From NCBI GenBank assembly GCA_900542325.1, contig UQMY01000007.1, positions 1-64,000 of the forward strand: DNA of 64,000 nt, read 5' to 3'. The notes below the pieces were generated by a model, which worked only from the letters and a program-made list of their open reading frames with translations, was not told the DNA's origin and did no database searches. This stretch comes from an uncultured Collinsella sp. GTDB taxonomy: Bacteria > Actinomycetota > Coriobacteriia > Coriobacteriales > Coriobacteriaceae. Every line of letters begins with the position of its first letter. The first letter of the stretch is position 1. Positions 53,614 to 63,072 of this stretch are shown here, piece by piece. Made by a program: the position numbers and the translations under genes.

Positions 53614-54531
53614 TTAGGAAATACGGTCGACGTCTGCGCCCTCCTTGGGGCTCGTCGCACACGGCAACTTGACCGCACCGTCAATCAGACGCTCGGTTTG
53701 CGCCACATAGCTCTCGCGCGCCGCGATTGAGACTGACCCGTCGCGCAGATATGCAAGCAATGCATCAATCATCAGCTTGTCGAGCAGGTCATACTCTTTG
53801 GCCTGAGCGAAGTTGAGGGTGTAGCGGTCCTGGAGCTCCCGTACCTTAGTTGCCAAATCGATTTCCATCTTTTCCTCCATGCAATAAAAGTTCTCCCGAT
53901 TGTCCGAAAGTGCCTCATACGGGTATTTGACGCATAGCTCAAAGTTGAAACGCGGACTCGTATCGAACACTCGTTGCTGAATCACGCGGTAACGTTCGAA
54001 AAACATGACGACATCGTCTTCGTCCGCCGTAAAGCCACGCGATCCGTCGCGATGCACGTGGTCGTAGGGCCTTTTGTGGTCGGTATGACGCACAAAGCGA
54101 GACGGAATATATCCACCTTTTTCGGACGAGTACTTCATACCTGTCGAAACCTGCTCAAACATGAGCACGCCGCTCGATTTAAAGCGCGGATTGCTTCCGT
54201 GCCGAAACAGGCTAATTAAGATGGCCATGCAGCGCATGCAGTTATCGCGCTGGGGAAAGTACAGCGACAGCAAAGCGAGCGCCGCCGCGGCCAAAAGCTC
54301 GCGAGCCTCGTGCACATCGTCTCGATACTGCTCGGGCACCAGCCCGGGAATATCGGGCGAGTGCTTTTCCAGCACGCCAACAAGTGCCTTAGCGAGGCGC
54401 TCAACGTTCTCTTCACCGCAGTACGGATACGGAAACGGCTTCTCTGCCTTCTCGTTCTTTGCGCACATACTACGGAGATCCTCGTCGAGTGTGTTGAGGA
54501 ATGCCTCGTAGATGCTGTCTTCGCTCTTCAT
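53614..54531 (-). CDS. Hypothetical protein, 305 aa
   Basis: A 305-residue soluble protein with no recognised domain. It has a CMRC motif around residue 98 (a possible metal or disulphide pair), and otherwise a mixed helical fold. It heads the right minus-strand island block, directly upstream of the VirD4-like gene with 38 bp between. AGGAAG precedes the start. Its promoter region is divergent to the 54819 gene. Confidence 0.78.
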   Translation of the reverse strand: MKSEDSIYEAFLNTLDEDLRSMCAKNEKAEKPFPYPYCGEENVERLAKALVGVLEKHSPDIPGLVPEQYRDDVHEARELLAAAALALLSLYFPQRDNCMRCMAILISLFRHGSNPRFKSSGVLMFEQVSTGMKYSSEKGGYIPSRFVRHTDHKRPYDHVHRDGSRGFTADEDDVVMFFERYRVIQQRVFDTSPRFNFELCVKYPYEALSDNRENFYCMEEKMEIDLATKVRELQDRYTLNFAQAKEYDLLDKLMIDALLAYLRDGSVSIAARESYVAQTERLIDGAVKLPCATSPKEGADVDRIS

Positions 54532-54576
54532 GAATGCTTCTTCCTATCCGGTTGCAGATGTTTGTCGGTAAGTTTG

Positions 54577-54749
54577 TTCTAAGTTTTAGAATGATTTGAC
54601 GTGTGGGCCAGAAACGTCGCCTAGCCTGTGGTTTCGTAAGTAAAATTACTCTGCTCGATAGCGCGATTTGCCTAAAGGCTGTCTAGCTGTGGCATCAAAC
54701 AGTTGGTATTGAATTGGTTTGGATTGCTTCGAGGATAGCACAGTGTGCT
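54577..54749. promoter_or_regulatory. Divergent promoter region with two palindromes
   Basis: The 54532-54818 gap separates the 305-aa gene from the divergent 54819 gene. TTCTAAGTTTTAGAA (54577-54591) is a 6-bp palindrome with a 3-base centre. AGCACAGTGTGCT (54737-54749) is a 6-bp palindrome with one central base. Both are candidate operators. Otherwise AT-rich with no gene. Confidence 0.4.
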
Positions 54750-54818
54750 GTTCTCGTCATTAGAAATTTTTGAAATATTCTGTTAACATATATCCCACTA
54801 AGAAGAAAGGGCATACGT

Positions 54819-56252
54819 ATGTACGAATCCGCGTTCTCTTTGCCACGCCTCACCGCTGCCATCATTTCGCGCGCACTCAATCTGGAACAAGGCAGTCGCT
54901 TGCGCGTCGTTCGACTACCCGATTCGCTCGATGCCGACCTGCTCAATACGTGCCTCTTCATGAATAAAAGCGTCTTTCCCAGCATTTGCGAACTTGAACC
55001 AGGAGAGCGGGACGACGTCGACGGCCCCGCTCCGGTGCTTATCGACGCTACGGGCTATCACCGCAATACTCACGACAAAGAAATTCGCTTATGCGAGGCC
55101 CTTATCAACGATCTGGAGCCGGGCTATTTAGGCTTTTGCGATTGGGACCCCTTTGTTTGGTGCCTCTATGCGCTCGCGCTTTCCGGTCGAAGCAGGGCAG
55201 CGGTATTACTGCCAGCAAGTCTAATAGATAAAGCCGAGCAGGCGCGCACGGTTCTCATGCGCGAAGGACTCATCGAGCGTGTCGTCTATTTCCCGCACAG
55301 CGAACCCAGCAGTTACAAGATGTGCGAGCTCATCGTCTTGTCAACGGAGAACCGCAGCGTCACATTCCACAACCTGTCCAGCTTCACTCGCTACATGTTG
55401 CCAACCCCCGCGAACGAAGAATCCTGCCCGCCCCTAGCTATTGCACCGGATTGGTCCCGCGTTAGCCTCGCTCAACATCAGACCTCTCCCATAGAGACAA
55501 TCGTTCTCGAGACGCGTGAGCTACTCCAGCACCATGCCCCACTCTCGTGGGGCAAAATCAGCCTTATCAGCCTTACCCGAAACTACAGCGCCACGCTTGG
55601 TGACGCTTTTACGCGAGTGGCACCATTCATGCCCCGCGAGAGCACCACATCGAACGACGTTGATGCGATCGAGGTTCGCCGCATCTCATCTCAGGATTTT
55701 CAAGACGGCAACCTTCTGCCCGCAGACGCTGTAGAAAGCGCAAACGGCTCGGATTCCAAAATCGTAAAGGTGGACCCCAGCGTTCTCGATCGCTATGAGC
55801 TCCGCGCTGGAGATATCGTCATGCCGCGCATGCTGGGTCGCTACGGCGCGTCCAACCTGCTTGTCGTCAGCGCCAATGACGCAAAGCAGCACCTGGTTGC
55901 TTCGCATAACACCACCGTCATTCGCCCGTCATTCGAAACAATGACCGAAGAGGAGCGCGTGGTGTTTTCGGAGATAATCGTTGGCTACCTTACAGAAGGC
56001 CACGGGGCGCAGCTAATTCAAGCATTGACCGAAGCGGCAGACATCCGTGCCATCCGCCCGACCGACCTGTTTGAGATCGAAGTCCCGCCGGCGCTCGACC
56101 CGCGCACACGCGAGTATAGCGAATCCATCAACCGCTTTGCCGAGGTCGTAAGGACAAAGAAACAAGCCGAGGCCGCTGTCGCCCAAGCCCAGCGCGACCT
56201 CGAAGGCGCAAAAAAGGCCGTCACCCAGGTGGTCGACCAGACCTGCGAATAG
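54819..56252 (+). CDS. Degenerate methyltransferase/target-recognition fusion protein
   Basis: A 477-residue protein with the same two-part plan as 32261-33904. AVLLPASLIDKAEQARTVLM and IERVVYFPHSEPSSYKM match the HsdM region after the catalytic loop. At the NPPF position it has FCDWDPFVW, so the catalytic motif is lost. From about residue 245 a target-recognition-like domain follows (LSWGKISLISL, ELRAGDIVMPRML), ending in a coiled coil (QAEAAVAQAQRDLEGAKK). Probably recognises DNA or modified DNA without modifying it. AAGAAAGGG precedes the start. It is divergent to the 305-aa/VirD4 block. Confidence 0.8.
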   Translation: MYESAFSLPRLTAAIISRALNLEQGSRLRVVRLPDSLDADLLNTCLFMNKSVFPSICELEPGERDDVDGPAPVLIDATGYHRNTHDKEIRLCEALINDLEPGYLGFCDWDPFVWCLYALALSGRSRAAVLLPASLIDKAEQARTVLMREGLIERVVYFPHSEPSSYKMCELIVLSTENRSVTFHNLSSFTRYMLPTPANEESCPPLAIAPDWSRVSLAQHQTSPIETIVLETRELLQHHAPLSWGKISLISLTRNYSATLGDAFTRVAPFMPRESTTSNDVDAIEVRRISSQDFQDGNLLPADAVESANGSDSKIVKVDPSVLDRYELRAGDIVMPRMLGRYGASNLLVVSANDAKQHLVASHNTTVIRPSFETMTEEERVVFSEIIVGYLTEGHGAQLIQALTEAADIRAIRPTDLFEIEVPPALDPRTREYSESINRFAEVVRTKKQAEAAVAQAQRDLEGAKKAVTQVVDQTCE

Positions 56253-56273
56253 CGCATAGGCAGTAGAAACGTC

Positions 56274-56312
56274 TTAAGCCGGCGACAGGAACTAATTCTG
56301 CCGCCGGCTTAA
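56274..56312. terminator. Bidirectional terminator between convergent genes
   Basis: TTAAGCCGGCG (56274-56284) pairs perfectly with CGCCGGCTTAA (56302-56312). It separates the 54819 gene from the convergent abiEii gene. Confidence 0.75.
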
Positions 56313-56321
56313 CTATCTAGC

Positions 56322-57212
56322 CTATTCCCATCCCGTGGTCTGAGGATTCCATTTGCGCACATTCGCCGAATGATTAAAGCACGATGTATACAACCGATTG
56401 ACAACCTCTTCTGCCCCAGCAATGTTCCCCGCGAGATCAAGTACCCCCGCCTGCCTCGCCATCTTTACGTACTGTGCAGAACCATTTTGTTTCCACCAGA
56501 GAGGCGCCACGAACTCTTCCGGCATTGCCACTTTGCGGGCAGACGCTTCTTTCTCGACCCTCTCGACAAGCGTAGCCCCATCGATGAAGCAAGTTTTCGC
56601 GTACACCAAGATGTCGACTATATCCTTGATTCGCGAAGAGGCACGGCCCTCATGCATCTCTATCATTGCGAGCAATTTATCTGCAAGGGCGCTCTCCACT
56701 CGGCATACTCGATAGTCGCAGACTGGGAGCCCCTCGATATTCAAACGATCGATCGGCGCGAGAACCTCAGGCTCAAGTCCCCGCACTTCATCAATTACCA
56801 AGTCAATTGAAATTGGCTGTAGCTTCTTGGTTCCCATAAAGGGGGTGAACCATACCTTAGCACCGCACCGATACTCATCTTCTTCTTTGATCTGCTCTGC
56901 ACGATCAAAGACAAACGAAACGAAATCCTCCAGATCAATCGAAGCCGCCCGCACCAGATCGGCAACAGCCTCTTCGAGGCTCTCCTCTTGAGCAACCAAG
57001 TCAATATCTCTTGTGACACGCGCATCGAGCGTTCGCGCCAGGACGCTTTGACCACCTTTAAGCACAAAACGGCAGTCATCTTCTGAAAAAACGCGACATA
57101 GGAAGCGATGAAAGTAGAAACCAACGATTGCCCGATTAGTATCCATTGGTGATTCTCTTGCGGCATTCCTAACAGCCATCTCCAATGCGGCAGGCGTTTT
57201 GTACTTCACCAT
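56322..57212 (-). CDS. abiEii: AbiEii-type nucleotidyltransferase toxin
   Basis: A 296-residue toxin of the AbiEii family (type IV toxin-antitoxin, phage abortive infection). The nucleotidyltransferase motif is FVLKGGQSVLAR (about 48-59) followed by TRDIDLVA; the remaining helical part contains SRIKDIVDILVYA as in the family. It would modify a tRNA or nucleotide target. It lies 15 bp after the antitoxin gene. GGAGGAC precedes the start. Length is within the family's range. Confidence 0.93.
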   Translation of the reverse strand: MVKYKTPAALEMAVRNAARESPMDTNRAIVGFYFHRFLCRVFSEDDCRFVLKGGQSVLARTLDARVTRDIDLVAQEESLEEAVADLVRAASIDLEDFVSFVFDRAEQIKEEDEYRCGAKVWFTPFMGTKKLQPISIDLVIDEVRGLEPEVLAPIDRLNIEGLPVCDYRVCRVESALADKLLAMIEMHEGRASSRIKDIVDILVYAKTCFIDGATLVERVEKEASARKVAMPEEFVAPLWWKQNGSAQYVKMARQAGVLDLAGNIAGAEEVVNRLYTSCFNHSANVRKWNPQTTGWE

Positions 57213-57227
57213 GTCCTCCGTTTCGCA

Positions 57228-57851
57228 TTACCCGTTCAGTACCATCAGCAAAGGCGCCATCAGCTCGCGTCGTTTGGCGGTTTTAGAGTTCTCTTCTACA
57301 AGATCCTTCAGCCGTTGTATATCGAGTCCACGTCCAAGCGCGTCGTTATAGGCATCGATAATTAATGAGGGATCCTCGCAATCGAGGCAAAGATCGACAA
57401 GCGTGCGCTCGGGTTTAGTTACCGGCAGGCCGTCGAGCCAAACGATGTCCCGCTCAGCAATCTCGCGCTTTACAAAAGAAAGGGATTCGTTTCTTGTATT
57501 GATACGCGCGGGCGCGGTCATCCTGTAGGGGGACAGGTAGAAATCGCCCATTTGCTGCAGGTTCGCCGCAGTCGTACCGCTCACTGCAATGCCGTCCCAC
57601 TGGCGCTTTCTCTCCCACGCGCAAAGGGAGGGATTGGTGAGCTTCCAGAAAGCGTTGAGCTCGTCGGTGTCTCGGCGCTGTGTTCCAGACATCCGGTAGG
57701 CGCCGTGGCATATTCGTTCAAGACGCCCCGCACGACATGAGTGTGCCAGCGCATCTCGAGAGATGTCCATGCGAGCCGCCTGGGCTGTGGTGAACACGCC
57801 CTCGCTCTCGGAAAGCTCGCTTATCGCCGTTATGTTGCTAAAGTACTTCAT
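57228..57851 (-). CDS. abiEi: AbiEi-type antitoxin/autorepressor
   Basis: A 207-residue AbiEi antitoxin. The N-terminal winged helix (GVFTTAQAARMDISRDAL, wing around HGAYRM) binds the operon promoter; the C-terminal part is the AbiEi domain. The start MKYFSNIT is the family's typical N terminus. There is no ribosome site, but a promoter (TTGCAA, 16 bases, TACAAT) ends 6 bases before the ATG, indicating a leaderless transcript. The operon reads antitoxin then toxin. It is the right-most island gene pair. Confidence 0.9.
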   Translation of the reverse strand: MKYFSNITAISELSESEGVFTTAQAARMDISRDALAHSCRAGRLERICHGAYRMSGTQRRDTDELNAFWKLTNPSLCAWERKRQWDGIAVSGTTAANLQQMGDFYLSPYRMTAPARINTRNESLSFVKREIAERDIVWLDGLPVTKPERTLVDLCLDCEDPSLIIDAYNDALGRGLDIQRLKDLVEENSKTAKRRELMAPLLMVLNG

Positions 57852-57857
57852 GCTGCA

Positions 57858-57885
57858 ATTGTAGGATATTTTCATACTTTTGCAA
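57858..57885 (-). promoter_or_regulatory. Promoter of the abiE operon
   Basis: On the minus strand TTGCAA (57880-57885) and TACAAT (57858-57863) are separated by 16 bases. The -10 ends 6 bases before the abiEi ATG. Confidence 0.65.
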
Positions 57886-57970
57886 CGTGATTTTTGATCC
57901 ATTAGATCCGTTTGCCTTGTTTACCCCATTTCTGACGCCGTTTTGCACCGGCACCCCATCCCCCGCTATT

Positions 57971-58150
57971 GAGGTCTAATACTTTTCCGCGAAGTGAACG
58001 GCTGTTTTTGGACCCCTGAAACATCCGCATTTTTCGGCGGCAAAATCGTGGGATTTCAGCATTGAAACCGCAGGAAGCGGCACCTCTAAAGAGTCGATGC
58101 TTCGGGGGTCCGTTTTCACTCATTCACTTCTCGGAAAAGTATTAGACCTC
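57971..58150. repeat. 180-bp element with 28-bp terminal inverted repeats, copy 1
   Basis: Arms 57971-57998 and 58123-58150 pair over 28 bp with one mismatch. A second inner pair GGACCCCTGAAACATC / GATGCTTCGGGGGTCC follows. The central part contains AAACCGCAGGAA. Related element at 61038-61225 has the same order and shares the core CTTTTCCGCGAAGTGA but differs in outer arm bases with matching changes in both arms. The remaining gap up to 58412 holds no gene. Confidence 0.85.
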
Positions 58151-58412
58151 GCTATCAGCTATCCCAAAGATCAGACCGTCCCTCCTTCACGCCACGCAAA
58201 ACCGACCTTCCCCTTGCCTGCGCGCCCCGCGTCACGCGCTTCGCCACCCAAAAACTCATCCAACATTAATCTTGGCTCAAGAATCGCTTAATCTATAACC
58301 TGCACTATAGAGTTCGACCAAGGGCGGGGCGGCACCACGCAGGCCGCCGAACGCAACGCTCGTGCCCGGGCAAATCGCCCGGCGTCGCGCCCATCGAACG
58401 AAAGGACAGGTC

Positions 58413-58955
58413 ATGGACGACCTCGAAAAAGTTGAAACCATCCGCACCAAGTGCAACGTGAGCTACACCGATGCCAAGGCCGCGCTCGACGCCGCCGACG
58501 GCAACGTGCTGGATGCCATCATTTGGCTCGAGTCGCATGGCAAGACCCAGACCACGTCGGCGTACGCCGCCACCGAGTCCGCGCCAGTCGATGAGCCCTC
58601 GGCCGAGATGGTCGCCGCGCAGGCCGCCTACGAAAAGTCGAGCGAAAAGACCGACTTCTCCAAGAAGATGGACAGCGTGTGGGAGTACCTCAAAAAGCTC
58701 TTCCGCCTGAGCCTGGACACCAAGTTTATCGCCACGCGCCGCGATGCGATCATCCTCAACATCCCCATCCTGATCCCCATCGTCGCGCTGTTTGCCTGGG
58801 GCGCCACGATTTGGCTGATGCTCATTGGCCTGTTCTTTGGCATGCGCTACCGCATCGATAGCGACGGCGACGTGCCCGGCAGCATCAACACCCTGATGGA
58901 CAGCGCTGCCAATGCCGCGGACGACATCAAGCAAAATCTCAACGACGACAAGTAA
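58413..58955 (+). CDS. DUF4342 protein with UBA/TS-N-like domain
   Basis: A 180-residue protein. Residues 1-45 form a UBA/TS-N-like three-helix domain (MDDLEKVETIRTKCNVSYTD), like the N terminus of elongation factor Ts. After a linker, a DUF4342 region follows (about 85-165) with one or two membrane helices (NIPILIPIVALFAWGATIWL). The function is unknown. AAAGGA precedes the start. It lies 18 bp upstream of a response regulator gene, so it may belong to that operon. Confidence 0.85.
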   Translation: MDDLEKVETIRTKCNVSYTDAKAALDAADGNVLDAIIWLESHGKTQTTSAYAATESAPVDEPSAEMVAAQAAYEKSSEKTDFSKKMDSVWEYLKKLFRLSLDTKFIATRRDAIILNIPILIPIVALFAWGATIWLMLIGLFFGMRYRIDSDGDVPGSINTLMDSAANAADDIKQNLNDDK

Positions 58956-58973
58956 TCGCAGACGGGGGCACGT

Positions 58974-59727
<754 letters not shown>

Positions 59728-59744
<17 letters not shown>

Positions 59745-61023
59745 CGACGAGGCTAAGCGCGTCACCTCCATCGCCCGCGCCATCAACTGGAGCTATATGT
59801 GGCGCCGCTTGGTGAGCTACGTCTGGCTGGATCTGTTACTGCTGCTTGTTGCGGCGGCGATCCTCGTCTATGGCTACAACCAGACGCTGCCCGATGGCGC
59901 GTTTACCGCGGGATGGATCCCCAGCGCTAGCGTTCACGGCATGTCACTGACGCCCGCGCGCGGCTGGGACCTGACAACGCTCACCTATACCGTCGAGTTT
60001 GCGCGTACCACCAAGACCTTCCCCCTCGCGCAGGACCTCGTCGCACTGTGGCCCCTCTACCTTGTCGTTGTAGGTTGGCAAGTCATCAGCGTGCTCAACA
60101 TGCTCGGCGGCGCCCGCCGCGTGCGCCGCACCATGGCACCGCTCAACGACCTGGCCCTGCGCGTTGACGAGCTCGGGCGCATGCAGCTCGCCGGCGGCAA
60201 GATGGAAACGCTCGAGCAGGCCATCGAGCGCGCAAGCGTCGACTCGCCGAGCGTCACCACCGGCGACGCCGATCTGGCGAGTATCGAGGTCGCGCTCAAC
60301 CGCCTGCTGCGCCAGATGCAAGAGGCCAAGCTGCAGCAGATGCGCTTTGTCAACGATGCGAGTCACGAGCTGCGCACGCCCATCGCGGTGATTCAGGGCT
60401 ACGTGAACATGCTCGACCGCTGGGGCAAAGACGACCCGGACGTGCTGGCAGAGTCCATCGCCTCGCTCAAAGCCGAAAGCGAGCATATGCAGGAGCTCGT
60501 GGAGCAGTTGCTGTTTTTAGCGCGCGGCGATGCCGGTCGCACCGTGCTGCGGCGCGCGAATACCAACCTGGCTGCACTGGTCGGCGAGGTTTGCGAAGAA
60601 TCACAGATGATCGATGCCGGGCACACATATCGGCTGGCGTATGATGCCGCACTTACCGGCGACCCGCGCTGCAACGCATCGGTTGACGTGGCACTCGTGA
60701 AGCAGGCGCTGCGCGTGATCGTGCAAAACGCCGCCAAGTATTCGGACGCAGGCACGACCGTCACGTTTGCCATAACACCCGATGCGGGCACGGGCGCGAT
60801 TGACATAAGCGTTGAGGACGAGGGCATCGGCATGAACCAGGAATCCGCAGCTCACGCTTTCGAGCGGTTCTACCGTGCCGACAACGCACGCGATGCCGGC
60901 GCACAGGGCTCGGGCCTGGGGCTCGCTATCGCCAAGTGGATCGTCGACAGCCACGGCGGTGTCATTGGCGTGACCTCAGTCGAGGGCGTCGGCAGCCGCT
61001 TTACGATTCGGCTGCCACGGTAG
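59728..61023 (+). CDS. Sensor histidine kinase
   Basis: A 431-residue two-helix kinase. TM1 about 28-48, an extracytoplasmic loop of about 55 residues, TM2 about 103-125, a HAMP-like segment, then the dimerisation helix with H213 in NDASHELRTP and the ATPase domain (VQNAAKYS, DEGIGM, GSGLGLAIAK). The small extracytoplasmic sensor is not recognised. The start at 59728 overlaps the response regulator and has GGGGTGGG upstream. It is followed by a structured repeat (61038). Confidence 0.9.
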
Positions 61024-61037
61024 GGGCGTCTCTCACG

Positions 61038-61225
61038 AATCGAAGGTGAATGCTTTTCCGCGAAGTGAGCGACCTATTTTGGACCCCCGAAGCATCCGCA
61101 CTTTTTGGCGCCAAAACCGCAGGAAATACCTGACAAAACCGCAGGAAAGAGCGACGTAAAAGTGTCGATGCTTCAGGGGCTCGATTTCACTCGTTCACTT
61201 CGCGGAAAAGCATTCACCTTCGATT
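61038..61225. repeat. 188-bp element with 31-bp perfect inverted repeats, copy 2
   Basis: Arms 61038-61068 and 61195-61225 are exact reverse complements over 31 bp. The inside has GGACCCCCGAAGCATC near the left and GATGCTTCAGGGG near the right, like copy 1, and two AAACCGCAGGAAA motifs. With copy 1 it brackets the DUF4342/two-component genes. Confidence 0.9.
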
Positions 61226-61257
61226 TACGGCAGCCCGTCAGTCACCCTCTCGGCATT

Positions 61258-61294
61258 AAAAATGGGGCAAAGCCACGCGCCTTACCCCATTTTT
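61258..61294 (-). terminator. Terminator of the VOC/PTS operon
   Basis: AAAAATGGGG pairs with CCCCATTTTT around a 17-base loop with a GC-rich inner part. It lies 24 bp after the VOC gene stop codon and can work in both directions. Confidence 0.8.
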
Positions 61295-61317
61295 CGTTAG
61301 CCATAGCAGCTCGTGCG

Positions 61318-61692
61318 CTACTCGCGGCACAGGTGCACGGCGAAGCCGGCGAACTCGCGCTTAAAGTACACGAGCTTGGTGCTACCGTCGGGCAGCAGCG
61401 CGCGCGACTCCTCGTTGACCTCGAGCCCGCGCTCGGCAAACCACTTCTCGGCCGCATCGATGTCGTTGACGGCAAAGCCAATGTGGCCCTTGGTGCCACG
61501 ACCGTTCTGCTTCATAACCTCGACCAGCGAATCGTTAAAGTACGAAACCGGGGTCTCGATAACGGGCAGGCCCATCATCGTCGAGAACAGCTCCGCGATC
61601 TCCAAGGCGTCTACCGGGTCGGTGGCGTTGATGCCCACATGGGCAACGCGCATGCCAAAAAGCTCGACCGGGTTGGCGTTCTGCTCACTCAT
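61318..61692 (-). CDS. VOC-family (glyoxalase-like) protein
   Basis: A 124-residue vicinal-oxygen-chelate protein. The beta-alpha-beta-beta-beta repeat starts RVAHVGINATDP and the second half has GHIGFAVNDIDAAEKWF, including the metal-ligand-like H in GHIGF. The N-terminal H of the first repeat is also present. Likely acts on a sugar or sugar-derived substrate, judging from the adjacent PTS subunit 11 bp upstream. The exact reaction is unknown. The ribosome site is weak, so it may depend on coupling. Confidence 0.87.
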   Translation of the reverse strand: MSEQNANPVELFGMRVAHVGINATDPVDALEIAELFSTMMGLPVIETPVSYFNDSLVEVMKQNGRGTKGHIGFAVNDIDAAEKWFAERGLEVNEESRALLPDGSTKLVYFKREFAGFAVHLCRE

Positions 61693-61703
61693 ACAGTCAG
61701 CGC

Positions 61704-61991
61704 CTACTGAGCCATGACGTCGAGGACGGCCTTCTCGGCAGCGACGCGGTTCATGCCGGTCATGAAGGGCACGCCGCTCACGTACGGGCAGGTGAGTCCC
61801 TCGGGGGCAACGGTGGTGGCGATCAGCAGGTCAGCGCCCTCGTCGCAGTAATCCTTGGCCTCGGAGATAGCGCACTGCACGATCTCGTACTTGCCGGCAT
61901 AACCGTTGGCATCGAGCATGGTGGCGACCTTCTGGGCAACGAGCGTGGAAGTAGCAGCGCCAGCACCGCAAGCCAAAACGATCTTCTTCAT
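61704..61991 (-). CDS. PTS IIB subunit, galactitol type
   Basis: A 95-residue phosphotransferase IIB domain of the galactitol/GatB kind. C8 in VLACGAGAATSTL is the phosphorylated cysteine. It carries the phosphate from IIA to the transported sugar alcohol. No IIA or IIC gene is present in the window, so this is an isolated IIB. GAAGGGAG precedes the ATG. It is co-transcribed with the VOC gene. Confidence 0.92.
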   Translation of the reverse strand: MKKIVLACGAGAATSTLVAQKVATMLDANGYAGKYEIVQCAISEAKDYCDEGADLLIATTVAPEGLTCPYVSGVPFMTGMNRVAAEKAVLDVMAQ

Positions 61992-62093
61992 AGGTAATGT
62001 CTCCCTTCATGGTTTACTTTAGGTAAGTGTACCGCAGCGAGCGATGGCACTTAGCCTCGATGAGCTTTTATGCCAGTTTGCTTGCGCGCTGCG

Positions 62094-62099
62094 TATAAT
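62094..62099 (+). promoter_or_regulatory. -10 hexamer upstream of the 62155 gene
   Basis: A perfect TATAAT lies 55 bases before the start codon. A clear -35 was not found, though TGCCAG lies at 17 bases. Confidence 0.45.
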
Positions 62100-62154
62100 A
62101 CATCTAGTACGTGTTGTCATACCGCTCGCTTTATGAGCGACTAAGGACCCTAAT

Positions 62155-62778
62155 ATGCCCGATTCCCGCACACTCTGGACCGCCGTCGTTATCATCTGTA
62201 TCGCCGTGTCGGTGTTCTTTAGCGTCAAAAAACGCACCACGTTTAAACGCCTGCAGCAGCTTATGGCCGCTAAGCAGTGGGACGAGTTCGATCGCTTGCT
62301 CGACGACAAACTCACCAGCATGCTGTACCCGCGCTACAACCGCGACTACCTGCGCCTGAACTCCTATCTGCTGCGCGAGGACCACAAGCGCGCCAGCGAG
62401 ATGTTCGACCTGCTGCTGGGACTCAACCTGCCCAAGATGCAGCGCGTCGACCTGGTCATTAAGGCCTTTAACTACTACGTTGGCCAGGAGGACCGCAAAA
62501 AGTCCAAGGAGTTGCTGCACGAGATCAAGGGCTTTGAGGGCGGTCAGGCCGAGGCAGTCGCACACGAATGCCAGCTGATGTACGACACGATGATCCTCAA
62601 GCGCCACAACGACATTCCCGAGCTGGAGCGCATGCTCGAAGAGGCCGATGACGACAAGGTCAAGAGCTGCCGCCTGGAATACCTGCTGGCCCTGCAGTAC
62701 AAGAACAAGGGCGACGAGGCCAAGTTCCAGGAGTTCCTGGAGAAGTCGGGCCAACACTCGATGGCCGTCAACGCGTAA
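62155..62778 (+). CDS. Membrane-anchored TPR-like protein
   Basis: A 207-residue protein. One N-terminal membrane helix (about residues 8-24) is followed by a cytoplasmic helical solenoid resembling TPR repeats (YNRDYLRLNSYLLRE, RVDLVIKAFNYYVGQ and so on). It is probably a scaffold or protein-interaction module. The family is not recognised. The start has AAGGAC 8 bases upstream. It is followed closely by tRNA-Leu. Confidence 0.82.
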   Translation: MPDSRTLWTAVVIICIAVSVFFSVKKRTTFKRLQQLMAAKQWDEFDRLLDDKLTSMLYPRYNRDYLRLNSYLLREDHKRASEMFDLLLGLNLPKMQRVDLVIKAFNYYVGQEDRKKSKELLHEIKGFEGGQAEAVAHECQLMYDTMILKRHNDIPELERMLEEADDDKVKSCRLEYLLALQYKNKGDEAKFQEFLEKSGQHSMAVNA

Positions 62779-62809
62779 CGGACGGCTTGTGCTAGACTTC
62801 TAGTCTCAC

Positions 62810-62894
62810 GGGGGCGTGGCGGAATTGGCATACGCAGGAGACTTAAAATCTCTCGCCGCAAGGATTGTGGGTTCGAGTCCCACCGCCCCTACCA
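62810..62894 (+). tRNA. tRNA-Leu (anticodon TAA)
   Basis: The acceptor arm GGGGGCG pairs with CGCCCCT with one G-U pair. The anticodon loop is CTTAAAA with TAA between stems GGAGA and TCTCT. A variable arm with CGCCGCAAGGAT follows, then the T arm GTGGGTTCGAGTCCCAC. CCA is encoded at 62892-62894. An extended variable region is typical of leucine tRNAs. Confidence 0.95.
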
Positions 62895-62906
62895 CGTATT
62901 GTTTAT

Positions 62907-62945
62907 GGGCCCGTGTCCCCAAGGGATGCGGGCCCGTTTCTTTTA
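62907..62945 (+). terminator. Terminator of tRNA-Leu
   Basis: GGGCCCG (62907-62913) pairs with CGGGCCC (62929-62935) followed by GTTTCTTTT. Confidence 0.85.
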
Positions 62946-63072
62946 GATGCTGGTGGGGCTCGAACCCGCGAGGGGGCGAGCGTCAAGCGGACGCGCAGCG
63001 TCCGCAGCGAGCCGGCGAGGGCGCCGGCAGGCGGCCGAAGCCGGTGCGGATTTGCGCAGCAAATACGCAGAC

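Noticed and set aside
23232..54531. Conjugative element or prophage
   Set aside because: A VirD4-like ATPase and membrane proteins are present, but no relaxase, VirB4, integrase, capsid or terminase gene was found in the window.
62949..62975. Possible antisense tRNA T-arm (GGGTTCGAGCCC on the minus strand)
   Set aside because: No matching acceptor, D or anticodon arms; too little to call a tRNA.
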